Below, one piece after another: positions 1 to 9,760 of a DNA stretch of 37,938 nt. A program made the translations under genes and the position numbers. The DNA is taken from assembly GCA_003427395.1 (NCBI GenBank), contig BFEA01000258.1, positions 1,184,834-1,222,771 of the forward strand. Direction: 5' to 3'. Source of the DNA: Chara braunii (taxonomy: Eukaryota; Streptophyta; Charophyceae; Charales; Characeae). The notes under the pieces were generated by a model. It had not been told where the DNA came from. It did no database searches and saw nothing but the letters and a program-made list of their open reading frames with translations. How positions within the stretch are numbered: the first letter of the stretch is position 1; each line of letters starts with the position of its first letter.

Positions 1-43
1 CCCCCCCCCCCCCCCCCCCCCCGGCAAAAAAAAAAAAAAAAAA
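1..43. repeat. poly-C / poly-A run at window start
   Basis: The window opens with 22 C, then GG, C and a run of 17 A. With the (CT)n that ends the window, this suggests that the window boundaries are assembly breakpoints at low-complexity sequence. A similar poly-C to poly-A junction, read on the minus strand, occurs at 18405-18463. Confidence 0.9.
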
Positions 44-1080
44 CATCCTGACAAGGGGGGAAAACAAAAGAGTTTGCACATGTTTACCCTATATGCTGTG
101 ACCCGGTAGGCCCAAAATCTTGTGACGCAGTAGGCCTAACGGTAGCACGCCTGTGGTTCTGCGCTCCAGGGTGAGGAAAACCAATAGGCCTGACAAAATA
201 GATTCAGGGCCAGTGGTGTCCCTTAGTGGTCTGCTCATGCCTCTTTTTTTCTACTTTTCCTCCTCCTCCTCCTCCTCCACTGTCCTTGCCCTCAACTTGG
301 TTTCTTCCTGTGCCAGCTGGAGCCCGGAAATATTACCACAGTCGGAGTTCTACTCCCGTTCCCCCTTTTGGAGGAGCTGTTTAAACTTTGAACGGTTTCT
401 GCTTAGTTAGTTTGTACCCTCTCGGAGTCTCTCCCACTTTTCTTTTCTTTTTTTCACAAAATTGGAAATTGTATGATGTGTGTTTTTCTGCTCGATAAGA
501 TCTTCTTTGGCCAGGCGGCACTGAGGATGGTTGGAATTTATGATTTGGTTGGAAGCCCCCCGCAACTGGATGGCTGGGAGTTGCTCGCATTACTTGTTCT
601 GCTCTCTCCTCGATCATATGCGCAACCGCATCTCTCCTGGGATCTCTGCCTCCCGACCTGTGTGTATCGGAAGACAGACATCCGATATGAGTGGCCTCTC
701 TCTTCTCGGCCTCTGGTGGCCTGTACATTTCCAAGCGAATTACCATTGTTGGATTTATCCACCAATTGTTGACTTCTGAACCGCAGACGCAGTTCACAGT
801 AGAATTACCATTATCTTATACCGTTACGGGTGATTAATGATACACAACAGACAGGAAAAGAAAAAAAGAAAAAAAAAAGATCACGCAACAGACCGGAATG
901 GCCTGCAGTGCATTTACTGCCTGCAGCCCAAAACGAACTCTTGGCCAGCCCACACTCATGCCAAGTCAGCAGGGAGTAGCGTCCTGTACGGCTGCGCTGT
1001 TTTTTTGAATGAACATGAAAGAGCAGGACCCACATAAGGTCGCTGCTGAGTGTCGCTCCCTTCCTTTGGTAATGGTTTTA
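44..1080. other. no gene recognised
   Basis: Only short overlapping open frames on both strands, none with a recognisable domain or codon pattern. There is a short TCC-rich stretch near 259-280 and T-rich and A-rich runs near 445-455 and 855-880. Confidence 0.6.
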
Positions 1081-1094
1081 TAATCTTATCTTTG

Positions 1095-1530
1095 TTAGTC
1101 CCCAGGTGGCCTGGCTGGGGCAAGGTCGCCCGGGCGGCCTTGACTAGGCAGGGTCCCGGGCGATCCCAGCGCATAATATTTTAAAAAATAGAAAAAAAAA
1201 AAAAAAAAATCCCAACAAAAATTATGTTGTGTAAAATTGCAATACAAACGACTTTTGGCTGAGGGCCACCTCAAAATTCCTTTGTTTCTTTTTTAAGCCC
1301 TTTAGTCACTGTTTATACCCCCCCAACCCCCCCCCCCTAGATGACCCATCTCCAAAACCGAAGTTAAGACCGGATTCTGACTGCTCAGGCCAAGCGCAGT
1401 CCTGGCCTGAAGTCTCTTTTTTTTGGGGGGGGATCCTTGCCTCTTTTTTGACCCGTCTGGTTTTGCCGGGCGACCCCCCCTCTGCCCAACTGGCCCGGGC
1501 GTGCCACGCCGGGCGACGGCCCAACGTAGA
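1095..1530. mobile_element. possible non-autonomous DNA element with GC-rich ends
   Basis: Two GC-rich blocks (about 1100-1172 and 1455-1526) bound an A/T-rich core. They contain CCCGGGC-type words in opposing orientation, such as GTCGCCCGGGCG on the left and CGCCGGGCGAC on the right. Composition and words such as CCCGGGCGGC resemble the ends of the hAT-like element at 22278-22554. I could not find a clean terminal repeat or target duplication, so this is tentative. Confidence 0.25.
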
Positions 1531-2490
1531 ATTTTATTTCATTTCTTTGTATCAAAAAACCTGAAAAGGAAAAGATTGCAAAGAGAAATATTTCTCCGAC
1601 GGTGTAGCTTCTCTGTAACATGTCAGGTTATGCAATGTATGCATCCATCTGCGAAATGTTTTTTCTAAATTTTCTTTAAATTCCTTTGGTAGCTGACACC
1701 ATTTCTACTCGTAAGCCACCAGTCCCACTAAGCCTGTTTGTCCGAAGTGCAACTACGAATTGATGTGGCGTGACCTGATCTACATCCCCTATTTTTAAGA
1801 GCTTTTTTGTCATTTGAAATCAGAATTAATAATTGCTGAAGTTGCGGTACCCGGAATTTGGTGCCCTCCCCCGGTAATCCTGTTGGCTCCGGCGTCAGAG
1901 CCTTTGTTTTCACAGTCTTTGTTTAAAAGCACGTTTTTAGGAGGAAGGAGATTGGAGCTGATGGTTTAAAAAACCACCCAAAGAATAAAAAGAGAAAAAG
2001 AAAATAAGCATCTTCATGTTTGTGATCTTCTTTTCCGCACCAATGATACAGAGGCTAGTCACTCACGACAAAGCCGTAAGTTATTTTATGATTGCACACT
2101 GTCACTGTCCATTCAGCAGGTGAAAATTCACACCAGGAAAAGGAGAGATCTGCCGTGAAAGAACAAGGCATGTCCTCTTGCGCTGACACGGGCGGCTGCA
2201 AATCCTGGCTCATGCTGACATCATCAGCAATTGTCAAACCTGCGATGTAAACTCCAGCAAATCAAAACGTTTGAGGCAATTCTTTCTCCTTCTTTCCCCC
2301 CCCCCCTGTCGTGGTGCTCCTGATATGTTGAAACGTCAAAGGTTCACGTTAATTCGTCTACATTTGAAGCACTACGTGCCCGAAAGGACATGATGAAGCT
2401 CACTAGAATTTCTAAACTCAGCCTCCCATTGTCTCTACTAACAACAAGTTATGAGTTCAAACAGCCAAGCGCTGCTTGATGCGACAATGG
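1531..2490. other. no gene recognised; one dispersed-motif copy
   Basis: Nothing coding is recognisable. A copy of a short dispersed motif (GAAGTTGSGGYAC...) lies at about 1836-1885. A pyrimidine/C run is at about 2293-2307. Confidence 0.5.
1836..1885 (+). repeat. dispersed GAAGTTGGGG motif, copy 1
   Basis: The start GAAGTTGCGGTAC followed by CGGAATTTGGTGCCC matches the copies at 4815-4860 and 8605-8650 with substitutions and small indels. It is preceded by AATTGCT, as copy 2 is by AATTGCC. Function unknown. Confidence 0.45.
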
Positions 2491-2605
2491 GCCTCGCTCA
2501 ACTACTCACCGAATGTGCAAAATGAGAATGAATCTTCTCATAGGAAATGAAGAGATAGGTCGCCATATTTTGTCTCTTGTGTATGTGGAGAGTAGTGGGG
2601 CGACG
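2491..2605. mobile_element. small MITE-like element, family T copy 1
   Basis: The left end (GCCTCGCTCAACTACTCACC) and the reverse complement of the right end (starting GTCGCCCCACTACTC near 2604) form an imperfect terminal inverted repeat of about 30 bp. Related ends occur at 19745-19919 and 20011-20052, which supports a dispersed family. The target-site duplication is not clear, so no superfamily is assigned. Confidence 0.5.
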
Positions 2606-2756
2606 CCGAATGCGAAGTCGCAAACTGAACGTATGGACCGAAGGTAACCAGGCTAGAGTCCCACGATAGTTGTTTCACCAAAAGATCTGGGAGCCATTTT
2701 CTGTCAGCTAGCAAATCTGGAAATGTGTCTCAGGTCCCGTCAGGGCGGAAATGGCC

Positions 2757-2839
2757 GATCCAGAAATGTAGACCCAGTAAGCTGGGTCTACATTTCTGGA
2801 TCTACAAAAAGGGGGTTTCAGATCTGAACCCCCCTTTTT
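2757..2839. repeat. two consecutive palindromes
   Basis: The first is a perfect 21-bp stem (2757-2777 with 2782-2802) around a 4-nt TAAG loop. Three bases later a 34-bp near-perfect palindrome (2806-2839), centred on GATC, pairs with one mismatch. The first stem contains GAAATGTAGACC, which resembles GAAACGTAGACC in the neighbouring SINE head, so it may have arisen by inverted duplication of SINE fragments. Confidence 0.9.
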
Positions 2840-3020
2840 GTTTTTTCTGTGAAAGCACTGAAAGGCAACAGCCTTACGACATCATCGTGGAACTGACCGG
2901 CCCCAGGTAATTGAGAATTTTAAATTTTTTGTTTTTTCGATTCCTGTAGTTAAATGTGGAGTCGAACTCAGGTCTACGTTTCAACAGTTGATGGGTGTAC
3001 CAACTGAGCTGGGCTCATTT
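2834..3020 (-). mobile_element. tRNA-derived SINE, copy S1
   Basis: Read on the minus strand, the element begins with a tRNA-like head: an A-box-like AGCTCAGTTGGTA and a B-box-like GAGTTCGACTCC, at tRNA-like spacing. The body contains AATTACCTGGGGCC and an ATGATGTCG word, and the element ends in an A-rich tail (T-rich at 2834-2846 on the plus strand). Head, body and tail also occur in the copies at 6149-6400 and 15951-16129. Pol III promoter boxes are a family property; activity of this copy is not shown. Confidence 0.75.
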
Positions 3021-3234
3021 GGTAAGAAGTTAAGAACCCCTGATCGTAAATAAACAGCCCTTATTTAGCGCACGCAAGGCGTAGAGATCCATCGCGAGCT
3101 CGCCAGGGCCCACTTTATTATGAATGGGACTGAAGTGAATGAGTCAGCATTACGACTGCTGCAGCTCGCAGGCACACGTTGCGCCAGGTACTCGGGCGAA
3201 GTCTGTCTAGGTTAACTGAGTGAGACAGGGAGAC

Positions 3235-3286
3235 AGTAGCAAGATCGGCTGTGCAGTAGATATTCCAGTGATGCCTGTGTAGGTTT

Positions 3287-3323
<37 letters not shown>

Positions 3324-3336
3324 CAAGATCGGCTGG
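3235..3336. repeat. (GA)15 microsatellite between 17-bp direct repeats
   Basis: A (AG)n run occupies about 3291-3320. The 17-mer AGTAGCAAGATCGGCTG lies at 3235-3251 and again at 3319-3335, 84 bp apart, consistent with local duplication by slippage. Confidence 0.9.
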
Positions 3337-3756
3337 TCGTTGTCAGAGGTGAGAAGCAAAGGAAGCTATTGGCATGTCGCAGTTTTTATATAGTGTGATT
3401 TAACATTTCTGATTCGGTTGGGCCTGCTGATAAGGTCCTCAGTCCAGCTGTGGCTGCGGCAGTCTAAGCTGTCAAAACTCAGTTATGACATCTTGCATTA
3501 CTAGGATGAATGGTGTCGCAGATCTGAGAATTACGGTTAGGGCCAGGCCCCTCTGGTTCTACAGACATGTGAACAACAAGGCACAAACATGTCCACTATT
3601 ACAACCACCTTCGTGCTTTCGGAGGATGGACATAGCACCGGCGGTGCTGCCCGTCAGAGCACTCAGGTGCTTCACAATGTTCTTGGAGAGTATATCCAGA
3701 TGGTTCTTCGAGTTTTGGTCCTGGTTAGGCGTCCTCGGACTTTGGGCCCGGTTAGG

Positions 3757-4222
3757 GGTCATGCTGAGACAATGCAGGGTCTTGGCTCTGGGTCCTACGG
3801 CTGGTTGGACGTTAGTGAAGGAATGAACACTGTATGGTTGTTATGATACGCGATAAAGTCAATAACCAAAGACCAGTGTGGTGTAGAAAAGCCTGGTGTG
3901 AGGGGAGGAACTTCTGGGTGTTTCATGGCTGTGTGTGATTATTTCAAGTTTTGGGAGGAGTCTTCGTTGCCAGCTTGTGTCTCAGCTTGGGAGCGGTCAT
4001 GCTGAGACAATGCAGGGTCTTGGCTTTGGGCCCTACGGCTGGTTGGACGTTAGTGAAGGAATGAACACTGTATGGTTATTATGATGCGCGATAAAGTCAA
4101 TAACCAAAGACCAGTGTGGTGTAGAAAAGCCTGGTGTAAAGGGAGGAACTTCCGGGAGTTTCATGGCTATGTGTGATTATTTCAAGTTTTGGGAGGAGTC
4201 TTCGTTGCCAGCTTGCGTCTCA
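3757..4222. repeat. 238-bp tandem duplication
   Basis: Unit 1 starts at 3757 and unit 2 at 3995. The copies are nearly identical by eye, differing by scattered substitutions. Each unit contains an open stretch, but the frames carry no recognisable domain. This is a recent local duplication. Confidence 0.92.
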
Positions 4223-4479
4223 ACTCTTTTCCTATTCCTTGACTGATTTTCTAGACAGAGGGGGAATCCAGTGTAGCTCGCACGTCTTTATCCTCGCTCC
4301 CTCTAAGTCACTGGCGGGTCTCTGGTCTGATACTGCCATTGCATGCTGCACCCGGAATTGCACTGCACAACTCACCACAAGTGTTTTTCAAAGGCATTTT
4401 TTTCTCCCAAAGCTTTTCCTCATAAACAGTGGAACCTATGCTACATCCATAGTTGTTTTCAGGATTTTGTGTAAGCGGG
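4223..4479. other. no gene recognised
   Basis: The open frame running from 4173 to 4637 on the plus strand spans the duplication edge and the SINE-like segment, and has no domain signature. Confidence 0.5.
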
Positions 4480-4812
4480 CACTCAGGAGGTCGTGGGCTC
4501 GATACCCCTCGTCGTCCTTTCGATTCCCGCAGCCTCCTGGGGTAATGCTTTCAGTTCACCAGCAGAGACTGTTGGCTTGGGCCTCCTCGCTGGTTGTGGA
4601 AGTATTTGGCTGCTTTCCAGCTCGTGCCGGGTGGTAGGAGCCGGGGGTACTGACCCCCGCATAGAGCAGAGTTGAGCAGGAAGGGTGCGATTCATCAACC
4701 CATAACTGCAACAATTTGGAATTGAAACTGGACTTAGATAACAGGATAGGTATAGTGTGAGGCATATGAGTGAAGAATATAGCTTGGAAAAAAAAAAAAA
4801 AAAAAAAAAAAA
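4480..4812 (+). mobile_element. possible second SINE type with poly-A tail
   Basis: Near 4490-4510 there is a tRNA 3'-half-like string with a B-box-like GGGCTCGATACCCC. About 280 bp of non-coding body follows, then a pure A run of about 25 (4788-4812). This order fits a tRNA-derived SINE. I see no clear A box, so the 5' end and the tRNA origin are uncertain. Confidence 0.35.
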
Positions 4813-4814
4813 TT

Positions 4815-4860
4815 GCCGAAGTTGGGGCACTTTTGTACACCCCTCCAGCACCCCCTTGCA
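4815..4860 (+). repeat. dispersed GAAGTTGGGG motif, copy 2
   Basis: GAAGTTGGGGCAC is followed by TTTTGTACACCCC and a second ACCCCCTT word. It lies between the poly-A run and foldback F1, and matches copies at 1836 and 8605. Confidence 0.5.
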
Positions 4861-4902
4861 CCCATATGGACTGGCAGCACCCCCTTTGGCGAACCGGTGG
4901 TT

Positions 4903-5066
4903 TAAACCGCCCGTAAGTTTCCCTTCGCTTTTGCAAGAATGCAGCCGTGCACCTGCCACCCTTGGTGGGATGTACCGGCCTGCCGCCAGACTGGCGCATC
5001 CCACCAGGTGTGGCGCATGAACGGCTGCATTCTCACGAAGTGGCTGGGAAACGCACTGGCGGTTTA
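4903..5066. mobile_element. foldback/MITE-like element F1
   Basis: The ends TAAACCGCC (4903-4911) and GGCGGTTTA (5058-5066) are perfect inverted repeats. Complementarity continues through most of the element: GAATGCAGCCGTGCACCTG on the left and the opposing CGGCTGCATTC on the right, then TGGTGGGATG and CATCCCACCA near the centre. The 245-bp element at 9761-10005 has the same end type, so they form a small family. The bounding TA could be a duplicated target. Confidence 0.75.
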
Positions 5067-5898
5067 ATGAATATGGCTTTTTGTTTCCCCCATAACCCAG
5101 ACCTCCTGAGATTCATCTGCCGGAATTCTTATAGGGAAGTCCATATTGTCAAGTTTGTTGTGAAAGAAAACTTAGAAAAGCCGGTTTTGTGGATTGGTCT
5201 AGGAACGTCCTACAGCTACCACCCTCTTGGGCTGCAAAACTGTTTGGTCGACGTTGGACATGCATAGGGGGGTGTTACGACCGCTGTTAAAACCAAAAAA
5301 AAAAAAAACGACATTTGTTAAAGGTAGGAAAAAAAGGTAAAATAACTCCCCCTTGTGAGAGGACAACCAGGAGGGGCTGGCTTGTTGCGAGATGGTCTCC
5401 GTAGACTCTCTTCGACTGACCGTAAACCTGAACAGTTGCAAGTGCCGAAGAAGGCCCCAACAATGGTTTACGTGACGACTGCCTTGGAGCGTATTTTGTC
5501 GAACCTGAGGGTCGCCACACTCATGCGAGGAAGTTACTCTGTATCTGACCGCTTCTTTTACAGCCGGACCTGCATGCGTCGACCAGAATTATGTCCCAAG
5601 ATTAGTTGAAAAGGTCCTTGTGTGAGTACCCTTGTGCGAGTATGGCCCTTCATTCTCACCTGGAGGCTGGTGGCTTTGACAAAGGAGGGTGGTGCACGCG
5701 TCCAGCTGTTGGGATCAGGATCTGACGGTCAGAAGCTCACCCCTACTTATGTTTTTTTGGTTCCGGGGGCGTTGCCGTTGTCTTCCTTCTGCACCAGCAG
5801 CTGTTTCCGTTGGATGCCCAAAAAGTAGATTAATATTCCCTGCTGTGGCTTGTCCCAAAAATTCGAATAGGGCTGTGAGCTCGACGGAAACGCAGAGA
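5067..5898. other. no gene recognised
   Basis: Short open frames only, no domain signature. An A run lies at about 5295-5308. Confidence 0.5.
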
Positions 5899-5922
5899 GG
5901 GGGGGGGGGGGGGGGGGGGGGG
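5899..5922 (+). repeat. poly-G tract (24 G)
   Basis: A run of 24 G is followed immediately by an A-rich stretch. It has strong G-quadruplex potential and is a likely site of sequencing length error. Confidence 0.95.
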
Positions 5923-6148
5923 AATAAAAAAAATCAGGCTATCAGCTTGGCAGGCAGCCACATCAAGTACAAGATGCCACAAACTGAGGGCTCATACCCC
6001 ATGTGAATCAAAGGGAAGCTCGGTCACTTGCACTCGTGCGTTTTTTCCTCTCTTTTCTTTCACAATTTGGTCCGATCTACAGGGGACTGGCGCCTGCTGC
6101 AAACCAGGCCCAGCGTCCCATAAATTCGATCCGCTCATGAACTGAAAA

Positions 6149-6400
6149 AGCCGAACACCCACAAACTACTGAAATACAGACCTAAGTTCAATTCCAGATG
6201 ATGTGCAATCAGATGAACAGAATAAAATTCATTCTGAATTACCTGAGGCCAGTTAGTAGAATGGTGATATCTGTCGAAACACCGACCTAAGTCCGAATCC
6301 AGATGTAATGCAATCAACTGCGTGGGGCCGGTCTGTCAAATGATAATATCTCAAGGTCGTTGTCCTTTCTTCTCCCAACCGGAAGCTAATTCTTTTTACA
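6149..6400 (+). mobile_element. SINE copies S2a and S2b, adjacent
   Basis: S2a (about 6149-6270) has a head ending in the B-box-like TAAGTTCAATTCCAGATG and a body with GAATTACCTGAGGCC, matching S1. S2b (about 6272-6400) restarts at GAAACACCGACCTAAGTCCGA, continues into GTGGGGCCGGTC and reaches ATCTCAAGGTCGTTGTCCTT, which matches the 3' end of S3 at 15951. S2a lacks its 3' part and S2b its 5' part, so the pair may be one element with an internal duplication or a nested insertion. Confidence 0.6.
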
Positions 6401-6899
6401 AAAAGGAAAAAGAAGAAAGCCACTTTCCCGGCATTGTCCCATCTTTAGTGAAAGAAGTCAAGCAGCATTGATTGCTTCCCAACTGGGTAGGGAATATTTC
6501 CAGGCAAACTGACTGACAGTTATGCTGTGGGTAGGTAGCCTGTTTTTTTCATCTTTTTTGTCCTTTCTGTGTTTCTGGAGATGGCTCATGGGGTAGTGTT
6601 TTGGTACAATACGTAGGCAGTATATATATATGGTTATATTTATCTTTCCTTGTGGATCACGACGTGTACAAAATTAGTATATATTACTAATAATGATAAA
6701 TAATCGGTATATTGCCTAGGCGTGTTCAATAGCAACTCTCTAGCATTGTACGCCGATGCGCGTGTGTGTGTGGATGGGCGGGTGGGTGGGTGTTGTAGCA
6801 GTCATCGGGCTGTATAGCCTTCTATAAATATAACGAAGTGACAACAACCTGAAAAAAGGATGTTCTTCTCCCATCCACNCAGNATTTNNGGGAAANTTN
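6401..6899. other. no gene recognised; ambiguous bases at end
   Basis: A/T-rich sequence with a short TA run near 6620-6630 and a GGGTG-rich stretch near 6765-6792. Several ambiguous bases (N) occur at about 6879-6899, just before a poly-A run. Confidence 0.6.

Positions 6900-6938
<39 letters not shown>
6900..6938 (+). repeat. poly-A run (39 A)
   Basis: An uninterrupted A run preceded by ambiguous base calls. It could be the tail of a retrotransposed sequence upstream, but no element body is recognisable there. Confidence 0.85.
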
Positions 6939-6939
<1 letters not shown>

Positions 6940-8604
6940 AGTGGAGATGTGGACTTGTTGACTGGAAACAAGCAACTCCATTTTTTTTTTGTTTTATTTA
7001 TTAATTTTTAGGATTAGAACTTTCCGATATTGGAAAGTTCAAATCGGAGGTGCTGTTGAAGGAATTGTCTGGAACAAGAAATGAGGGGGGACACTTCTAT
7101 AAAATATTATAAATGTAAAACATAAGCCTCTTGAGGAGTACAACCCAATGCACTAATGTAAGGAACATGAAGCTGTGGACTGCTGCCCCCCAGAATAGAT
7201 GGGGCCTTTGTGTTTAAAAAAAAAGAAAAAAAAAAAAAGAAAACGCGTAAAGTATCTACAGGGTCTGTGTTTGCTCGCTGTCGGCAATTCAAGGATCGCC
7301 AGGCAGCCAGGAAAAGATTGAAGGCAGGCCGGCAGCTGGTCGTGACGCTGAACCCAAGGATATTTGCAACCAAAGCAAACCAATGGAAATGATGATGGCC
7401 AACTGAAGCACCTGGTGAATGCTTGGACGACGATAACACGATAGACTGATTGGTCACAATCGTTGATTCAGTTACGATATGCGGTTACGCTGCGGTTATA
7501 ATTAAGGAACGTAGCTTTGAAAAAGAAAGAGAGATGTAGCTTCCCAGTCTGGGCCGTAAGTCGTCATATGTTATTTAAGTTGGGCACCCGGGATTGGCGT
7601 GAATGGTCAAATGGACAATCCTCACAAACTAATTTAAAGCTTAATTGGCATGGCATCTATGCCCTTAGATGGACGTAAGGGGAAAATATCATGATTTTTT
7701 TCTCTATTTCCTTATTTATTTTTATTGTTTTCTTTCATAAAACAGGTCCTTATGGCCCTGGCTCCATTTCCATTCTGGGGAGCACATCAGTCCGCTTCCT
7801 ATTCCACCGGCAAGTCAGAATAAAAATTATAAAATTATCAAAATATTATGTCATGAAACGCAGTCACGCTTCCTTCTGTCTGGCCGAAGGAACCCTGACC
7901 AGCATTGATTACTCCAGTATCGTCGAGGATTGACTGTCAGCTTGCCTTACTTCCTCCTTTCCTCTCAGGTCCACTGAATGAACCTGTCAGATAAATGATA
8001 AAGGGCAAGAAAGCCTTAGAAAGGTAAGAATAGCTATGGAAGATGCAATTTCGGAATTTTCCCTGCGAAATTATGTGGCCTGTGATGGATCTTGTCCTTT
8101 TGCTGGGTGGGATCTCTGCCTTCTCCACCCTGCTGCAGAGTTGTGCCTGTCTTTCCATCTTATGCGAAAGGCATTTATCTCTGCCACTTTGCCCCTGTTT
8201 CTCTATTTCCTATCACTCTTTTTTTTTCTGGAGTTTTCCCGTGTAGCTTATTGTATTGGGACTAATGGGCCTATTTTGGGAAGTACCACCCTAGTTACAT
8301 TAAACAGGTGAAAATTTTTGGATGTATTGAAATTTGAAACCAACCACCGCATGCTCTGTTGTCGTGAGCGCTTTTCCGTGGGCTTCAACGCTTGCTGCCT
8401 ATTTGTACAAACGGACCCCCCGAGCACGCCCAGCCTTTACGCGTACTGCATCGCACCGACTGTGATTGAAATATGCATCTGGTTCGCGTGGATTTTTTTT
8501 TTTTCATGGGCCGGCCAAACCATTTTTGTTTGGTCCCCCCACCCCCCAACTCTGATCAGGAATATAACACTATAAGCAACGTCACTGTTTTTTTTTTTTT
8601 ATAA
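6939..8604. other. no gene recognised; weak exon-like signals
   Basis: Pyrimidine-rich acceptor-like strings end in AG at about 7745 and 7973, and a donor-like AAAGGTAAG lies near 8020. The segment between 7973 and 8020 has stops in all three frames, so no coding exon is supported. A non-coding transcript is possible but unproven. A word at 7184-7207 followed by an A-rich run recurs at 37510-37534. Confidence 0.4.
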
Positions 8605-8650
8605 CCTCCAAAGTTGGGGTACTCGGAATTTTGCACACCCCCGAGTACCC
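8605..8650 (+). repeat. dispersed GAAGTTGGGG motif, copy 3, with hairpin
   Basis: AAAGTTGGGGTACTCGGAAT is followed by TTTGCACACCCCCGAGTACC. GGGGTACTCG and CGAGTACCCC form a perfect 10-bp stem. It is preceded by a T run at 8588-8600. Confidence 0.55.
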
Positions 8651-8769
8651 CCCCTTGGGATCTATCGGCAGACCAAAGCAAAATTCTCTTTTCACAAATA
8701 CCGGTAAGAGGCAAACTTAGCATTAGCTGAACTGATCATTCAAGCTGAACCATATCCTCCTCATCTGTC

Positions 8770-8878
8770 TACAGTCTTCCCCCGAATACAACCTACGGTT
8801 ATTATAGCTGAATTTGGTGCATCTTTCAGTCTAAATTCGGCTATAATGACCGTACCTTGTATTCGGGTGAAGACTGTA
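8770..8878. mobile_element. 105-bp TA-flanked MITE (Tc1/mariner-pogo type ends)
   Basis: The element runs from CAGTCTTC (8772) to GAAGACTG (8876) and is flanked on both sides by TA (8770-8771, 8877-8878), the target duplicated by Tc1/mariner-type transposases. The arms are inverted repeats of about 45 bp with a few mismatches, around a 17-nt loop. There is no coding capacity, so it depends on a transposase elsewhere. Confidence 0.75.
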
Positions 8879-8971
8879 GTGCCGGGAGTTTATTCTGTGT
8901 CTAGCAAGGCCATCTGAGGACAGTGACCGGTGGCTACCCTCTTGCCTCGTGTAGCTTTCTCTTACCTTATG

Positions 8972-9043
8972 ATGGAGTCGTGTGGAAGCCTCCACTCATC
9001 CTTGCCTATGGAGTCGTGTGGAAGCCTCCACTCATCCTTGCCT
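8972..9043. repeat. perfect 36-bp tandem duplication
   Basis: Units at 8972-9007 and 9008-9043 are identical by eye. The unit length is a multiple of three, but no convincing coding frame is present. Confidence 0.92.
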
Positions 9044-9157
9044 TCCTCTGGGTGGAGTTATGAAGTTGCCCTGTTCTTCGAGTGTTGCTTTTGGCCGGAC
9101 TGCACGAGTAGAGCACTTATTACAGTGGTCACCAATTCTTTGATCAGCAGGCTTCTT

Positions 9158-9694
9158 TGAGGGCATAGTCGCACTCGCACGCACAATCGCAAATTATATG
9201 TGACACCATTGTGACTCAAATAATGTGAGCCAATTTGTGATTATGCGGCACTTCCCAGTCACACAGCACACCCACCCTTATACGTCACAAAATAGAAAGT
9301 ACACAGTCTCGACCTGCTCTAGGAATGCGATTATACAGGCCGAGGGGTCACACAACACGATGCGTACAAAATTATTAAAAATCCATCCCTTTTTCGGAAG
9401 TTTTTCCTGTTTTAAAGGGGGGTTTTTTTTTTTCCCTCTTTTCTTACGAGAGCTGCCCACCAAATGTCGAATTCTTTTTTTTGTTTCCAGAAAGTAACAG
9501 GTCTAAAAGAAATACGCAATTGCGGGGGGACATCCAGAGGTTCCCGCAAAATACGTAACCCCGCGGCTGTCCAAGCCGCTGACATTTACGTGCCCATTTG
9601 CGTGAAAATGCAAAATACGCAGCCCGTGTGACCCAAAAAATCGCCTATAATTTGTGATTTTGTGAAATGCGTGCTAGTGTGAGTAATGCCCTGA
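9158..9694. mobile_element. non-autonomous DNA transposon, about 531 bp
   Basis: The left end, GGGCATAGTCGCACTCGCAC from 9161, and the reverse complement of the right end, GGGCATTACTCACACTAGCA from 9691, form an imperfect terminal inverted repeat. It extends inward with matches such as CAAATTATA. TGA occurs immediately outside both ends (9158-9160, 9692-9694) and may be a 3-bp target duplication, which would suggest PIF/Harbinger. The sequence TGA is not the usual TWA target, so the class is left open. No transposase frame is visible. Confidence 0.6.
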
Positions 9695-9760
9695 GTTGCA
9701 GCATTGCGAGAGTATCTCCAGACACATCAACTTATATCAAACCATTCACCTTAAAGTTCT

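Noticed and set aside
2940-3020. Genuine tRNA gene
   Set aside because: A and B boxes are present but the acceptor stem does not pair and the sequence continues into a shared body and A-rich tail, as in a SINE.
4483-5004. 173-codon minus-strand frame
   Set aside because: Crosses a poly-A run (as a Phe run), foldback F1 and the SINE-like segment; no domain.
7969-8022. Small internal exon between an acceptor-like and a donor-like site
   Set aside because: Stops in all three frames; at most a non-coding exon.
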